Part shown: in pieces, positions 25,521 through 34,220 of the stretch
How positions within the stretch are numbered: position 1 is the stretch's first letter
Layout of the letters: each line of letters opens with the position of its first letter
Origin: an uncultured Flavobacteriaceae bacterium
GTDB taxonomy: Bacteria > Bacteroidota > Bacteroidia > Flavobacteriales > Flavobacteriaceae
Direction of reading: 5' to 3'
NCBI GenBank assembly: GCA_947501845.1
Contig: CANMXP010000015.1
Span: 43,753-107,752 of the forward strand
Length of the DNA: 64,000 bases
Translations under genes and position numbers: made by a program
Notes under the pieces: generated by a model
What the model saw: only the letters and a program-made list of their open reading frames with translations
Database searches by the model: none
What the model was told of the DNA's origin: nothing

Positions 25521-26951
25521 TTATTTTTCAATAATCCAATTTTCAACGTACCTCAAGGCAGAAGCAATTAAATTATTTCGATTTCTCGCCTCATTTTCAA
25601 AACTATCTAGGGTTTCCCTATCCAGTTTTCCTCCCTTTACAAAAACTTTTGTGGGATTTTGTAATGTAGACAAGTCTAATAAAGGGTTTTTATTAGTTAA
25701 TATTAGATTAGCAATTTTACCAACTTCAATGGTTCCCATATTGTTCATAATTGAATGCGTTTTTGAAGCATTTATTGTTGCTGTTTTTAGTACTTCATAA
25801 TTAGAAAGTCCAGCCTCTTTATAAAAAGCAAGTTCTTGATGAATAGAAAAACCTGGAATAGTTACGCCTATTCCAGCATCAGTGCTACAGATAAGAGTAA
25901 CCCCAGCCTCATGTAGCTTTTTGATAATTTTTAAATGAAAATCATGCTGCTCTTTTATCCTTTTAACTATAGAAGAGTCTCTTAATTTATTAGTATACCA
26001 CCTTTCACACTGAGCTTTGCTATCCACTTTTTTAATAAGAGGGTTTATGAATTTCAATTGTTCTGATTCTAAAATATTATCATCAATAAGCATTTGATAA
26101 ATGTTATTGTAAACTGTCAAAGTTGGACTAAAAACACTGTGTTTCGATTTTTTGAAATCATTAATTACTTCTTTTAATTTCAATGTATCCAATTTATAAT
26201 TTAGAGGTTGCTGTATAATATCTTCGGTATGCTCTATAGATTTTATTTGAGGATCAAAATGATAGGAGTAAGGTACTTTTGGAGAAGGGTGTGCAACAAT
26301 ATCCATATCAGAAATCCTTGCTTGTTCAATAACAGCATCAAATATGTCTTCAGTCAAACCATAATAGGTTTTAATAAAATCGTACCCTCTTTTTTTATAT
26401 GAAATCACTTTTTCTTTAGCTTCAATTGGGCTTGTTAGCTGTAAATTATCATCTCCAATAAATTCTGGACCTGTAAGTTTAGGGCCTGTTGTAAAAAACA
26501 TTGGAGAAATAATTTCATCATTTTTTATATCTTCTTTAAGTCTTAAATGCATTGGCATACCCCATAGATTTCGAACAGATGTAATACCATTGGAAAGATA
26601 TAAGCCAAGTTCATATCTATCCCATACATGAACATGCATATCTATAAGACCTGGTGTTAGATATTGGTTTTTTGCATCAATAATTTCAACACCTTTGACT
26701 TCAATATTATCCGAGATATTTTTAATTAATCCTTCTTTGATATACACCATTTTATCAACTAAAACAGTGTCTTGATTCATTGGGATAATATTTGCATTGG
26801 TAATTAGGTAAGTGTTATTATTAAATTTATTGTTTTCGATTTTTAAATAGTTGGTACTTTGTTTATCTACTAATACCACAATGATGGCAGATATTAATAA
26901 AACCCCGATAAGTATAACAATAAATTTAAGAATTCGTTTTACTATTTTCAT
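25521..26951 (-). CDS. Membrane-anchored amidohydrolase (imidazolonepropionase/prolidase-like)
   Basis: A 476-residue metal-dependent hydrolase. An N-terminal membrane anchor (residues about 8-28) is followed by the amidohydrolase beta-sandwich and TIM barrel. LTPGLIDMHVHVWD is the HxH metal site. Further motifs are FIKTYYG (candidate metal-bridging Lys), DIVAHP, SIEHTED and CSTDAG with the catalytic Asp. The C-terminal GTIEVGKIANLILTNKNPL is typical of this group. Substrates of such anchored amidohydrolases range from cyclic imides to Xaa-Pro peptides and cannot be called here. It lies between spacers in the cassette-like minus-strand series. Confidence 0.82.
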   Translation of the reverse strand: MKIVKRILKFIVILIGVLLISAIIVVLVDKQSTNYLKIENNKFNNNTYLITNANIIPMNQDTVLVDKMVYIKEGLIKNISDNIEVKGVEIIDAKNQYLTPGLIDMHVHVWDRYELGLYLSNGITSVRNLWGMPMHLRLKEDIKNDEIISPMFFTTGPKLTGPEFIGDDNLQLTSPIEAKEKVISYKKRGYDFIKTYYGLTEDIFDAVIEQARISDMDIVAHPSPKVPYSYHFDPQIKSIEHTEDIIQQPLNYKLDTLKLKEVINDFKKSKHSVFSPTLTVYNNIYQMLIDDNILESEQLKFINPLIKKVDSKAQCERWYTNKLRDSSIVKRIKEQHDFHLKIIKKLHEAGVTLICSTDAGIGVTIPGFSIHQELAFYKEAGLSNYEVLKTATINASKTHSIMNNMGTIEVGKIANLILTNKNPLLDLSTLQNPTKVFVKGGKLDRETLDSFENEARNRNNLIASALRYVENWIIEK

Positions 26952-26967
26952 GCTTTATTTAATTATC

Positions 26968-27022
26968 GCTAACGGTTCAGCTATGATTCCAATTAGAAAT
27001 CAGTCTTTGGTTAATGCTGTTA
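26968..27022 (-). repeat. GTTA...TAAC spacer B between amidohydrolase genes
   Basis: On the minus strand the element runs from TAAC through a near-palindrome TGATTTC/GGAATCA to GTTAGC, which lies 17 bp upstream of the amidohydrolase ATG. It shares end motifs and position, but not interior sequence, with spacers C and D. Confidence 0.45.
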
Positions 27023-27059
27023 TTTTGGTGCGGCAATAGACCACAATGAATTATTGATG

Positions 27060-27806
27060 TTAGTTTTTTCGGTACCACTCGATAGCATTTTTAGAAAATA
27101 TTCGTTTTTGTTCGTTTTCAGAAAAATTATCTTTTATCAATTTTAAATCTTTTACAGTAAAAGGAACTTTTGCCCTCGTAGATGGCAAATCTGTCCCGAA
27201 CATTACGGAATTAGGGGTAATTGAATAAATTTTTTTCATTACACTAATTGGGTCAAAATCCACTCGCCCGAATCCGGTAGCCTTAATTTTCACACCTTTT
27301 TCAGCCCAATAATATAATTCCCAAAGTCCTGCTTTTGATAATCCTAAATGATCAATTGAAAATTTAGGAATTTGCTCAAGGGTAGTTTTCAACTCTTTTA
27401 AGTCGTTGCTATCAACATAAAGCTCGGTGTGCCAACCATAATTGTCGAAAAGTCTATTTGAAAGTTCAACCAAATTTTCTAAGCGCTCTGAGCCTCCTCT
27501 TTTAAGATTGAACCTTACTGCACATATATTTGATTTATTCAATCGTTCTAATTCATTCAAACTTAAACCGATGGGAATGTTGGCAACACCAAAGTAGTTT
27601 TTCCCAAGTATATTAAGAGCATCTATTAAGTATTCTTGATCGAACTTTTGAAAAGATCCAGAGACTATCGCTCCACCGATAATTCCAAGATCCATTACTT
27701 TTTCATGATAATTTTCAGCTGTAAAATCTGGAGGAAGGTATCCATTGTTCTCCACCAGTGGAAACTTCGGATTTATAATGCGAAAATGAGAGTCAAATAT
27801 TTTCAT
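27060..27806 (-). CDS. Amidohydrolase family 2 (TIM-barrel lactonase/decarboxylase-like)
   Basis: A 248-residue soluble protein of the amidohydrolase_2 group: N-terminal FDSHFRI (metal-site region, with H in place of the usual HxH), AVRFNLKRGG, FSIDHLGLSKAG and MFGTDLPSTRA with the conserved Asp near the C-terminus. Relatives hydrolyse sulfomuconolactone or decarboxylate aromatic acids. The second histidine of the usual DxHxH is replaced (DSHFRI), so metal use may differ. It is a lone minus-strand gene flanked on both sides by GTTA...TAAC spacers. Confidence 0.72.
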   Translation of the reverse strand: MKIFDSHFRIINPKFPLVENNGYLPPDFTAENYHEKVMDLGIIGGAIVSGSFQKFDQEYLIDALNILGKNYFGVANIPIGLSLNELERLNKSNICAVRFNLKRGGSERLENLVELSNRLFDNYGWHTELYVDSNDLKELKTTLEQIPKFSIDHLGLSKAGLWELYYWAEKGVKIKATGFGRVDFDPISVMKKIYSITPNSVMFGTDLPSTRAKVPFTVKDLKLIKDNFSENEQKRIFSKNAIEWYRKN

Positions 27807-27810
27807 TTTT

Positions 27811-27850
27811 CAAATTAATGCTAACGTTTATATATGGCTTGTTATCTGTT
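27811..27850 (-). repeat. GTTA...TAAC spacer C with shared gene leader
   Basis: On the minus strand GATAAC ... CGTTAGCATTAATTTG ends 4 bp before the ATG at 27806. CAAATTAATGCTAAC (plus strand, 27811-27825) matches 28403-28417 at 14 of 15 positions, so two different genes share the same leader just before their start. Confidence 0.55.
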
Positions 27851-27954
27851 TAAGTACCTAATTTAGCAAATAGAAACCGAATAGAAAACCCGAAAGGATT
27901 TTCGTAAGCAAGCTAGAACTAGCAATAAATAATATACTTTGGTAGCATCAATTT

Positions 27955-28395
27955 TTATTCAGTTTTCTTAAAATCCTGTTTAATAGGAACAACCTCTTCT
28001 CCAGTCTCTTTCATCATTTTGTCCATCTCTGGGTCAGAATAAAATGCTGAAAAAGTATCTTCTTCCTTTTCAAGTATTATGTACATCAAAATCATAGATT
28101 TCGGTTCTTTGTTTTTTCCTAGTGAGATGGGGTTTGTTGTTAATTTTAAGGTGTCTTTATCTATTTTCCAATTTTGAAGTTCAGACTTCATAAATCGAGA
28201 TAATTCAATTTTGCCATTTGAGAATCTACCAGATCCAGTAATTCCAGTTCCATCTTCATTTAAACTTATAATATTTATCATTCCATTTAGGTCTGGCTCA
28301 GTCACCCATTTTCCGACAAAAGAATTGTCTATATTCTGTCCAAAAACAGTTGTAAAGTTTATTACAAGTAAAATCAGTGAAATTTGTTTTCTCAT
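27955..28395 (-). CDS. Secreted lipocalin-like small protein
   Basis: A 146-residue protein with a signal peptide (to about residue 19, TTVFGQ). The mature part shows GKWVTEPDLNGMINIISLNEDGTGITG, W-x-I-x-x-D-T-L and mixed charged beta strands, a pattern like lipocalin-like or copper-resistance-lipoprotein-type small beta-barrels. No function is assigned. It is a single minus-strand gene with the repeat element D upstream and spacer C downstream, hence cassette-like. Confidence 0.7.
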   Translation of the reverse strand: MRKQISLILLVINFTTVFGQNIDNSFVGKWVTEPDLNGMINIISLNEDGTGITGSGRFSNGKIELSRFMKSELQNWKIDKDTLKLTTNPISLGKNKEPKSMILMYIILEKEEDTFSAFYSDPEMDKMMKETGEEVVPIKQDFKKTE

Positions 28396-28402
28396 TTTTT
28401 TT

Positions 28403-28483
28403 CAAATTGATGCTAACAATTGGATATATGTACTAGTATACATATATCCGTTATACATACCCAAATATACAACAACACTTACA
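28403..28483 (-). repeat. Intergenic repeat copy D with perfect palindrome
   Basis: It contains GGATATATGTA and TACATATATCC, perfect 11-bp arms around CTAGTA (28422-28449). On the minus strand the arms are bordered by GTATAAC and GTTAGCA. 28417-28483 repeats 22561-22625. The left end (28403-28417) repeats spacer C. Confidence 0.8.
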
Positions 28484-28665
28484 TATCTAAGAGCTATTTA
28501 AATTATATAAGGAACTTCTCTCATCAAGCACATTAAGTATGGAAGAGGGTTACTAGATCTAATACTTGTTGAAAACAAGCGCCAGCAGAAGGGGCGTTAT
28601 TCTATTTTCTTTTTTTATAAAATTAGGGCTTGTGCAGCAGCTACTATTGTTGCCATTAGTACTTT

Positions 28666-29202
28666 TTATTTCCATTCCCAATTCAGTTCGTCAACATATT
28701 CAGCTCCTAATTCAGTCACATGTTTTTTAAATTCCGTTTGATTTTCAATCGAGTATTTTGGCACAATCAGAGATAAATCAGTTGTTAGTTTTATAAAGAA
28801 ATGTTTTTTTGTTTCAACAATTTCCTTTAGTTCAGTTCCATTTATTTTACTTTCAGATGTAAAGTCTTTAACATTCACAGAGTTTTCATCAAAGCATATT
28901 TCCACAGGTTTGTTAATCCGGTTTTTATAATTTTCCTCAACGTGTTTTTGAAAATGTCTTTTATATCTCCATTTAGAGTAAATGGGGTAAAATGTAAACC
29001 ATAATATTGCGATTCCAGCCAATACAATTGCGATTCCATTATCATCATTTTTATTAGCCAAATAAAGTCCAAATAATAAATAGATGATCGGAATAATTAT
29101 TCGGGAACGAAATCTTCTTTTTTTATGTAGTTCAGATTTTGAAGAAGTATAAAGCTGATACTCTAAAAAATCTGAATTTGAAAGTTGATAGCTTATGTTC
29201 AT
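28666..29202 (-). CDS. YcxB-like membrane protein
   Basis: A 178-residue protein with two adjacent membrane spans (about residues 35-50 and 55-75) and a soluble C-terminal part containing VEICFDENSVNVKDFTSESKINGTELKEIVET and HFFIKLTTDLSLIVPK. This is the pattern of the YcxB-like family, function unknown. It is a lone minus-strand gene, the upstream end of the cassette-like series. 28484-28665 downstream has no gene, only a short hairpin (CTTGTT/AACAAG near 28565). Confidence 0.75.
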   Translation of the reverse strand: MNISYQLSNSDFLEYQLYTSSKSELHKKRRFRSRIIIPIIYLLFGLYLANKNDDNGIAIVLAGIAILWFTFYPIYSKWRYKRHFQKHVEENYKNRINKPVEICFDENSVNVKDFTSESKINGTELKEIVETKKHFFIKLTTDLSLIVPKYSIENQTEFKKHVTELGAEYVDELNWEWK

Positions 29203-29279
29203 CGTATTAATGGCAGCAATTGTTAAACTAAAATCAAAAGGCTCTCACAAACCGTCCTGAATGATATATCTTTTATACA

Positions 29280-29807
29280 TCAAATCTCTTCGGTAGTCAT
29301 TTCATCATCAGGAATTTCCAGACTGGTTTTAAAATTAGGAAGCACCTTGTTTACCATAGCTTCATTTTTTAGCTGCTTTGCTTCAAGGAAATACCAAAAT
29401 TTTTCTTCGCTATTATAAATTCCCAATAAATAACTTTTAGACTTTATTCGCATACCACTCATAACCATTTGATTGAACCCTTCAATATAGCAGCGGTATT
29501 GATTATCTTCAAAAACAATATCCGAAACCCCTAAAACATCGGCCTTTTCAAAAACAAAACCGTTTTCTTTCATCGTGCTAAATGTCGCTTTTATTAAATC
29601 TAAAGCTTTTTCTCTACCTCCCATAAGCTCTAAAGCACTGGGGTAGGTATGATCTAAAACTTTGTCAAAATCCATTTTAAGAGTTGCTTGAGACGCTATT
29701 TTGGCATCTCTTAAAGCCCATTCTTTTAATTCTTTGGTAGATTGAGCAAAACAAATGCTACCACAAAACAGTAGTAGCATTAAAAAAGTGGTCGTTATTT
29801 TATTCAT
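29280..29807 (-). CDS. Exported hypothetical protein, about 175 aa
   Basis: The product has a signal peptide (TTTFLMLLLFCGSICFAQ) and a mature domain without a named family; the sequence KMDFDKVLDHTYPSALELMGG resembles small periplasmic NTF2-like folds. I start at the ATG at 29807, which overlaps the stop of the SPFH gene by 8 bp (ATGAATAA) and places the signal peptide at the very N-terminus. A start six codons upstream (29825) is also open. Overlap suggests translational coupling with the SPFH protein. Confidence 0.75.
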   Translation of the reverse strand: MNKITTTFLMLLLFCGSICFAQSTKELKEWALRDAKIASQATLKMDFDKVLDHTYPSALELMGGREKALDLIKATFSTMKENGFVFEKADVLGVSDIVFEDNQYRCYIEGFNQMVMSGMRIKSKSYLLGIYNSEEKFWYFLEAKQLKNEAMVNKVLPNFKTSLEIPDDEMTTEEI

Positions 29808-30723
29808 TTTTATTTTTTTTAGCATTCTTCATTGCCTCTCCAATTTGATTACTGGCTGCAAAGCTTGCTACCATATCGTTTAACATATTACTTCCTGCTT
29901 GAGGCGCGTTAGGTAGTAAAATTAAATTACTATTGGTTTCTTCTCCTAAAGACTGCAAGGTATCGTAATGTTGTGTTACTACAATAAGCGCAGATGCTTC
30001 TTGGCTGTTTATGCCAACCCTGTTTAGTACTTCAACAGATTCTTCTAAACCTCTAGCAATTTCGCGACGTTGATCTGCAATACCTTGACCCTGTAAACGT
30101 TTGCTCTCTGCTTCTGCTTTTGCTTTTTCAACTATTAAAATACGTTGTGCATCCCCTTCAAATTGTGCTGCAATTTTTTCACGCTCTGATGCATTAATTC
30201 TATTCATGGCTTCTTTTACCTGCGAATCTGGGTCTATATCTGTTACCAATGTTTTTATAATGTCGTAACCGTATTCCATCATGGCTTCGTTAAGTTCAGA
30301 TTTAACGGCAATGGCTATATCGTCTTTTTTAACAAAGACATCGTCTAATTTCATTTTTGGTACTTCGGCACGAACCACATCGAATACATACGATGTTATT
30401 TGATCGTGCGGATAATCCAGTTTATAAAATGCATCGTACACTTTGTCGCGTATTACTTTGTATTGTACAGATACTTTAAGGCGTACAAATACATCATCTA
30501 ATGTTTTGGTTTCAATAATAACGTCTAATTGCTGGATTTTTAAACTTAATCGACCAGCAATTCTATCGACTAATGGAATTTTTAATTGTAATCCCGAATG
30601 GCGTATGCTTTTAAATTTACCAAACCGTTCTACAATAGCTGATGTTTGCTGTTTTACAATAAAAAATGAAGAGATTAATACTATTAATCCGAGTACAATA
30701 ATGGGAATATAAAAATAGTTCAT
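29800..30723 (-). CDS. SPFH/Band 7 membrane protein (QmcA/stomatin-like)
   Basis: A 307-residue protein: one N-terminal membrane span (about 4-24), then the SPFH domain (about 25-190; QQTSAIVERFGKF, GLQLKIPLVDRI, LDVIIETKTLDDVFVRLKVSVQYKV) and an Ala/Glu-rich coiled coil (about 190-245, EREKIAAQFEGDAQRILIVEKAKAEAESK). QmcA/stomatin relatives oligomerise into membrane cages and influence FtsH-type proteolysis or lipid organisation. It is divergent from the outer-membrane barrel gene at 30802. Confidence 0.9.
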   Translation of the reverse strand: MNYFYIPIIVLGLIVLISSFFIVKQQTSAIVERFGKFKSIRHSGLQLKIPLVDRIAGRLSLKIQQLDVIIETKTLDDVFVRLKVSVQYKVIRDKVYDAFYKLDYPHDQITSYVFDVVRAEVPKMKLDDVFVKKDDIAIAVKSELNEAMMEYGYDIIKTLVTDIDPDSQVKEAMNRINASEREKIAAQFEGDAQRILIVEKAKAEAESKRLQGQGIADQRREIARGLEESVEVLNRVGINSQEASALIVVTQHYDTLQSLGEETNSNLILLPNAPQAGSNMLNDMVASFAASNQIGEAMKNAKKNKNE

Positions 30724-30770
30724 GGTATTAAATATTAATGATTAGAAAATAACGAATTACTAATTTAAGT

Positions 30771-30778
30771 TATATTTG
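30771..30778 (+). promoter_or_regulatory. TATATTTG -7 box for the outer-membrane barrel gene
   Basis: An exact TANNTTTG match 23 bp before the ATG at 30802. A clear TTG at -33 is not visible. Confidence 0.5.
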
Positions 30779-30801
30779 CCACACTCATCTCTAAAAATAG
30801 C

Positions 30802-31482
30802 ATGAAAAAACAACTTATCTTATTAGTAGCTATAACAACCTGTTTTGTTACAACAGGTTTTGCACAAAAAGGAAACTACCAAATAGCCAACGGTATTGGA
30901 ATTCATGGCGGCATTGCCAAATTTGATATTACTACCAGCAATTTTGCTACCAAGCAAGGCGATGGTTTTTTAGGCGGATTATCAGCAACTGTCGATATTC
31001 CTCACCGATTTTATAATGTTAGTTATGGTATGCAACTATCTGAAAATAATATTGAAGTTTTTGGTAGGCCGACTATGGCCAGTATCGAAGAAACTTTTAT
31101 TGAGTACAAAATGTTTGCAGCTCAATTGGTTTTTTTAGGACATATAAAGATAATACCAAATCATTTTACTATCGATTTAGGCCCCATGTTACAATATAAC
31201 AGTAAATTAGAATTAAAAAATAAAGAGCAAGAAGGCTATTTTATAAATAACTACACAAATTTAACTGCAGAAGATATTACCAATATCTCCCAATTTAATT
31301 TTAACGGAGCCATAGGCGTTTCGGCTGGTATAAAAAACTTAAAGCTTAAAGCGCAATATATTTACGGCTTTACAAATATTTTAAAAAAGCTTGAAGATGA
31401 AAACTTAGATACCTCTGGAGGCACTGCCCGTTTTAAGGGAAATCAAACCATGTTGGTTTTAGGTGCTATTTTTTCATTTTAA
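30802..31482 (+). CDS. PorT-like outer-membrane beta-barrel protein
   Basis: A 226-residue protein with a signal peptide (to residue 21, TTGFAQ), alternating hydrophobic strands with glycine/aromatic turns and a C-terminal aromatic residue (LGAIFSF). This matches the 8-to-10-strand PorT/OMP_b-brl_2 type barrels of Bacteroidetes. Partner or ligand unknown. Single gene with its own promoter, convergent with the SGNH hydrolase. Confidence 0.75.
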   Translation: MKKQLILLVAITTCFVTTGFAQKGNYQIANGIGIHGGIAKFDITTSNFATKQGDGFLGGLSATVDIPHRFYNVSYGMQLSENNIEVFGRPTMASIEETFIEYKMFAAQLVFLGHIKIIPNHFTIDLGPMLQYNSKLELKNKEQEGYFINNYTNLTAEDITNISQFNFNGAIGVSAGIKNLKLKAQYIYGFTNILKKLEDENLDTSGGTARFKGNQTMLVLGAIFSF

Positions 31483-31510
31483 GAGTTACCGTTTCTAACT
31501 TGACATGGTA

Positions 31511-32470
31511 TTATTTGCTCTTTTTTAGTATTTTATCAATCTTACCGTCTAGCGCTTCTACTTTGGCTTGGGTTGCGGATATGTCGTCAGATTTAACCTC
31601 CTTTTCTTTTTTATAACCAATGTATTCAAGCCAGCCATTAGACCTAATAGCGCGTCGTTTGCTTGATAATAGAAATAAGGGGTCTGTTTTAAGTGTTTTT
31701 ATTTCTGAAACGGGATCACCAATAACGATTTCAGGATATAGATCCTTCAATGTTTTTTTCGCCATATAAAAATGACCAACCTGATCTGGATGCACACCAT
31801 CTGGAATAAAAGTAGTATCGGCATGTTGTTTTTTCAAGCCAATAAGCTGCTTATCTAAATATTTGTGTTGGTCTATTACCCGAATATCTTTTAACTCAAG
31901 TAACCAATTTGAGTAATCCCTTAAAACATCGTTATATTTATAATAAGGTTGTTTATAGCCTATAACTTCTTTACTGTTATTTACATTTTCCTTTTTAGGG
32001 TCTGGGTCGAAAATAGTAGGTGTTAAGAGAATTAGGATAGCTCCTTGGGCTTCTACTTTTGTTCTTAGCTCGTAAATTCCTTCTTTGTAAGCATCAAATC
32101 TTGTGGGATTGTTTGCAGAAAAAATACCATCGTTCATACCGTAACAAGCAAGTACCAATTCTGGTTTTATCGTATTTAACGCATGGTCTAAACGCGTGTG
32201 CACATTAGGTCTAGGAAATGCATGATCTGGCTCCGAATTCCCAGAAACCGTTTCACTAGACAAGCCTATACTTATAATATCCAGCTTTTTTTCTGGGTGG
32301 TTTTTTCGTAAATAGTATTCTATAAAATCTACATATCGTCCGTCTTGGGTTATACTATTTCCAAGAATCAAAACCTTTTTTTCATGTAAAGGATACAACA
32401 TCTTATTGGTATTTGTACATGAAAATATAAAAGTAATTAAAAAGACTAAAGCAAATGATTTAAGTTTCAT
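31511..32470 (-). CDS. SGNH/GDSL hydrolase lipoprotein
   Basis: A roughly 319-residue protein from the internal ATG at 32470, which gives a clean lipoprotein signal (FALVFLITFIFSC). A start 10 codons upstream would bury it. Block I of the SGNH fold is VLILGNSITQDGRY (catalytic Ser in GNSIT), block III is CYGMNDG, and DGVHPDQVGH carries the catalytic Asp/His pair. Such enzymes are carbohydrate esterases or lipases. The C-terminal part (about 230-319) is Lys-rich with a short coiled coil. Substrate unknown. Confidence 0.85.
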   Translation of the reverse strand: MKLKSFALVFLITFIFSCTNTNKMLYPLHEKKVLILGNSITQDGRYVDFIEYYLRKNHPEKKLDIISIGLSSETVSGNSEPDHAFPRPNVHTRLDHALNTIKPELVLACYGMNDGIFSANNPTRFDAYKEGIYELRTKVEAQGAILILLTPTIFDPDPKKENVNNSKEVIGYKQPYYKYNDVLRDYSNWLLELKDIRVIDQHKYLDKQLIGLKKQHADTTFIPDGVHPDQVGHFYMAKKTLKDLYPEIVIGDPVSEIKTLKTDPLFLLSSKRRAIRSNGWLEYIGYKKEKEVKSDDISATQAKVEALDGKIDKILKKSK

Positions 32471-32540
32471 AAATAAAGGGTTAGCATAGAATTCATGCAA
32501 AATACTAATTCTTCTTTAAATGTATTTGAAACTTAAAGTC

Positions 32541-34055
32541 TTACAGAGTAGCTATGGCTGCTTCTATGCGGTTAATACTTTCTTTTTCTCCAATCATATA
32601 CATGATATCGAACACATCTGGGCCTTGTAGGGCTCCTACTAATGCTAAACGTAATGGCATCATGACTTTACCAAAACCAATCTCGTTATCTGTAATCCAG
32701 CCTTTAATTTTGGTTTGAAGGTTTTCTGCTGAAAAATCTTTAATCGTATTAATTATTGAAACCAATTCTTGCATCAGTTCTTTTGTGGCTTCTTTAAAAG
32801 CCTTTTTTGATGCTTTTTCGTCATAGCTGTTTGGTGCTAGGAAAAAGAAATGGCTCAGCTCCCAGAAATCTGAAACAAACGTAGCGCGTTCTTTTATTAA
32901 GCCAATAACTAAAGCTATATAATTCACGTCAATGCCATTTAATTTTTCATCAACGATAGGTTTAAACAACTCAGCTAAATCATTATTGCTTTGCTCTTGC
33001 ATATAATGGTGATTGAACCATTTGGTTTTATCAGGATCGAAACGAGCACCCGATTTGTTAACACGATTTAAATCAAAAGCATCAATAAGTTCATCTAGAC
33101 TAAAAATTTCCTGTTCGGTTCCAGGGTTCCATCCTAAAAAGGCCAAGAAATTAATCATCGCTTCAGGAAAATAGCCGTCTTCTTTATAACCTCTAGAAAT
33201 ATCGTTGCTTTTAGGGTCTGTCCATTGCAAAGGAAATACAGGGAACCCTAATTTGTCACCATCACGCTTGCTTAACTTTCCTTTTCCTGTCGGTTTTAAA
33301 ATTAAAGGTAAATGCGCAAACTCTGGAGCGTCCCAACCAAGAGCTTTATATAATTGATCATGCAGGGCTAAAGAAGGTAACCATTCTTCACCACGAATAA
33401 CATGTGTTATTTCCATTAAATGATCGTCTACAATATTTGCTAAATGATAGGTTGGCATCCCATCACTTTTAAATAAGACTTTATCATCTAAAATATTGGT
33501 GTCTATTTTAATATCCCCACGAATTATGTCTGTTAAATTCAGGGTTTCGTCTTGTGGAGATTTAAATCGGATAACATAGTCTTCGCCAGCATCTAATTTA
33601 GCTTTTACTTCTTCGGCACTAAGCGATAAAGAATTACTTAATTTTAAGCGATTATGCCAATTATAAATAAACGTTTTCCCTTTTGCTTCATGATCTTTTC
33701 TGTGAAAATCTAAGGTTTCGGCAGTATCAAAAGCATAATAGGCATTACCAGATGCAATTAATTCATCTGCATATTGCTTGTATAAATGTTTACGCTCGCT
33801 TTGTCTGTACGGACCATGTTTTTCGCTTTTATCTGGACCTTCATCAAAAGGCATCCCACACCAATTAAGCGCATCAACTATGTACTTTTCTGCACCTTCA
33901 ACATATCTGGTTTGATCGGTATCTTCAATTCTAAGAACAAAGGTTCCTTTATGCTTTTTTGCAAATAAATAGTTGAATAAAGCCGTACGAACTCCACCTA
34001 TATGTAAAGGTCCTGTTGGGCTTGGTGCAAAACGCACACGAACGTTTTTGGTCAT
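32541..34055 (-). CDS. gltX: Glutamyl-tRNA synthetase
   Basis: A 504-residue class I aminoacyl-tRNA synthetase charging tRNA-Glu. The HIGH signature is PLHIGG (residues 16-21), the KMSKS-type loop is KLSKR (260-264), and RFAPSPTG opens the Rossmann fold. Length is normal for the family. A TATCTTTG box on the minus strand (34074-34081) lies 19 bp upstream of the ATG and is the likely -7 element. Confidence 0.97.
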   Translation of the reverse strand: MTKNVRVRFAPSPTGPLHIGGVRTALFNYLFAKKHKGTFVLRIEDTDQTRYVEGAEKYIVDALNWCGMPFDEGPDKSEKHGPYRQSERKHLYKQYADELIASGNAYYAFDTAETLDFHRKDHEAKGKTFIYNWHNRLKLSNSLSLSAEEVKAKLDAGEDYVIRFKSPQDETLNLTDIIRGDIKIDTNILDDKVLFKSDGMPTYHLANIVDDHLMEITHVIRGEEWLPSLALHDQLYKALGWDAPEFAHLPLILKPTGKGKLSKRDGDKLGFPVFPLQWTDPKSNDISRGYKEDGYFPEAMINFLAFLGWNPGTEQEIFSLDELIDAFDLNRVNKSGARFDPDKTKWFNHHYMQEQSNNDLAELFKPIVDEKLNGIDVNYIALVIGLIKERATFVSDFWELSHFFFLAPNSYDEKASKKAFKEATKELMQELVSIINTIKDFSAENLQTKIKGWITDNEIGFGKVMMPLRLALVGALQGPDVFDIMYMIGEKESINRIEAAIATL

Positions 34056-34171
34056 ATTTTATAAATTTGTTTGCAAAGATACAATTAACACTTAATTATA
34101 AACTCTGTACTAAATAAAATTGTAGTTTAGTATTTAATTCTATTTTTCGTTATTTCTACGAAAGTATGTAT

Positions 34172-34189
34172 CTATATAATATTATATAG
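34172..34189. promoter_or_regulatory. Perfect 18-bp palindrome upstream of dinD
   Basis: CTATATAATATTATATAG is fully self-complementary and ends 31 bp before the dinD ATG. It may be an operator; it also overlaps the likely core promoter region. Confidence 0.4.
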
Positions 34190-34220
34190 CTTATGCCATA
34201 ATATTATTAAAACTCAGCTT

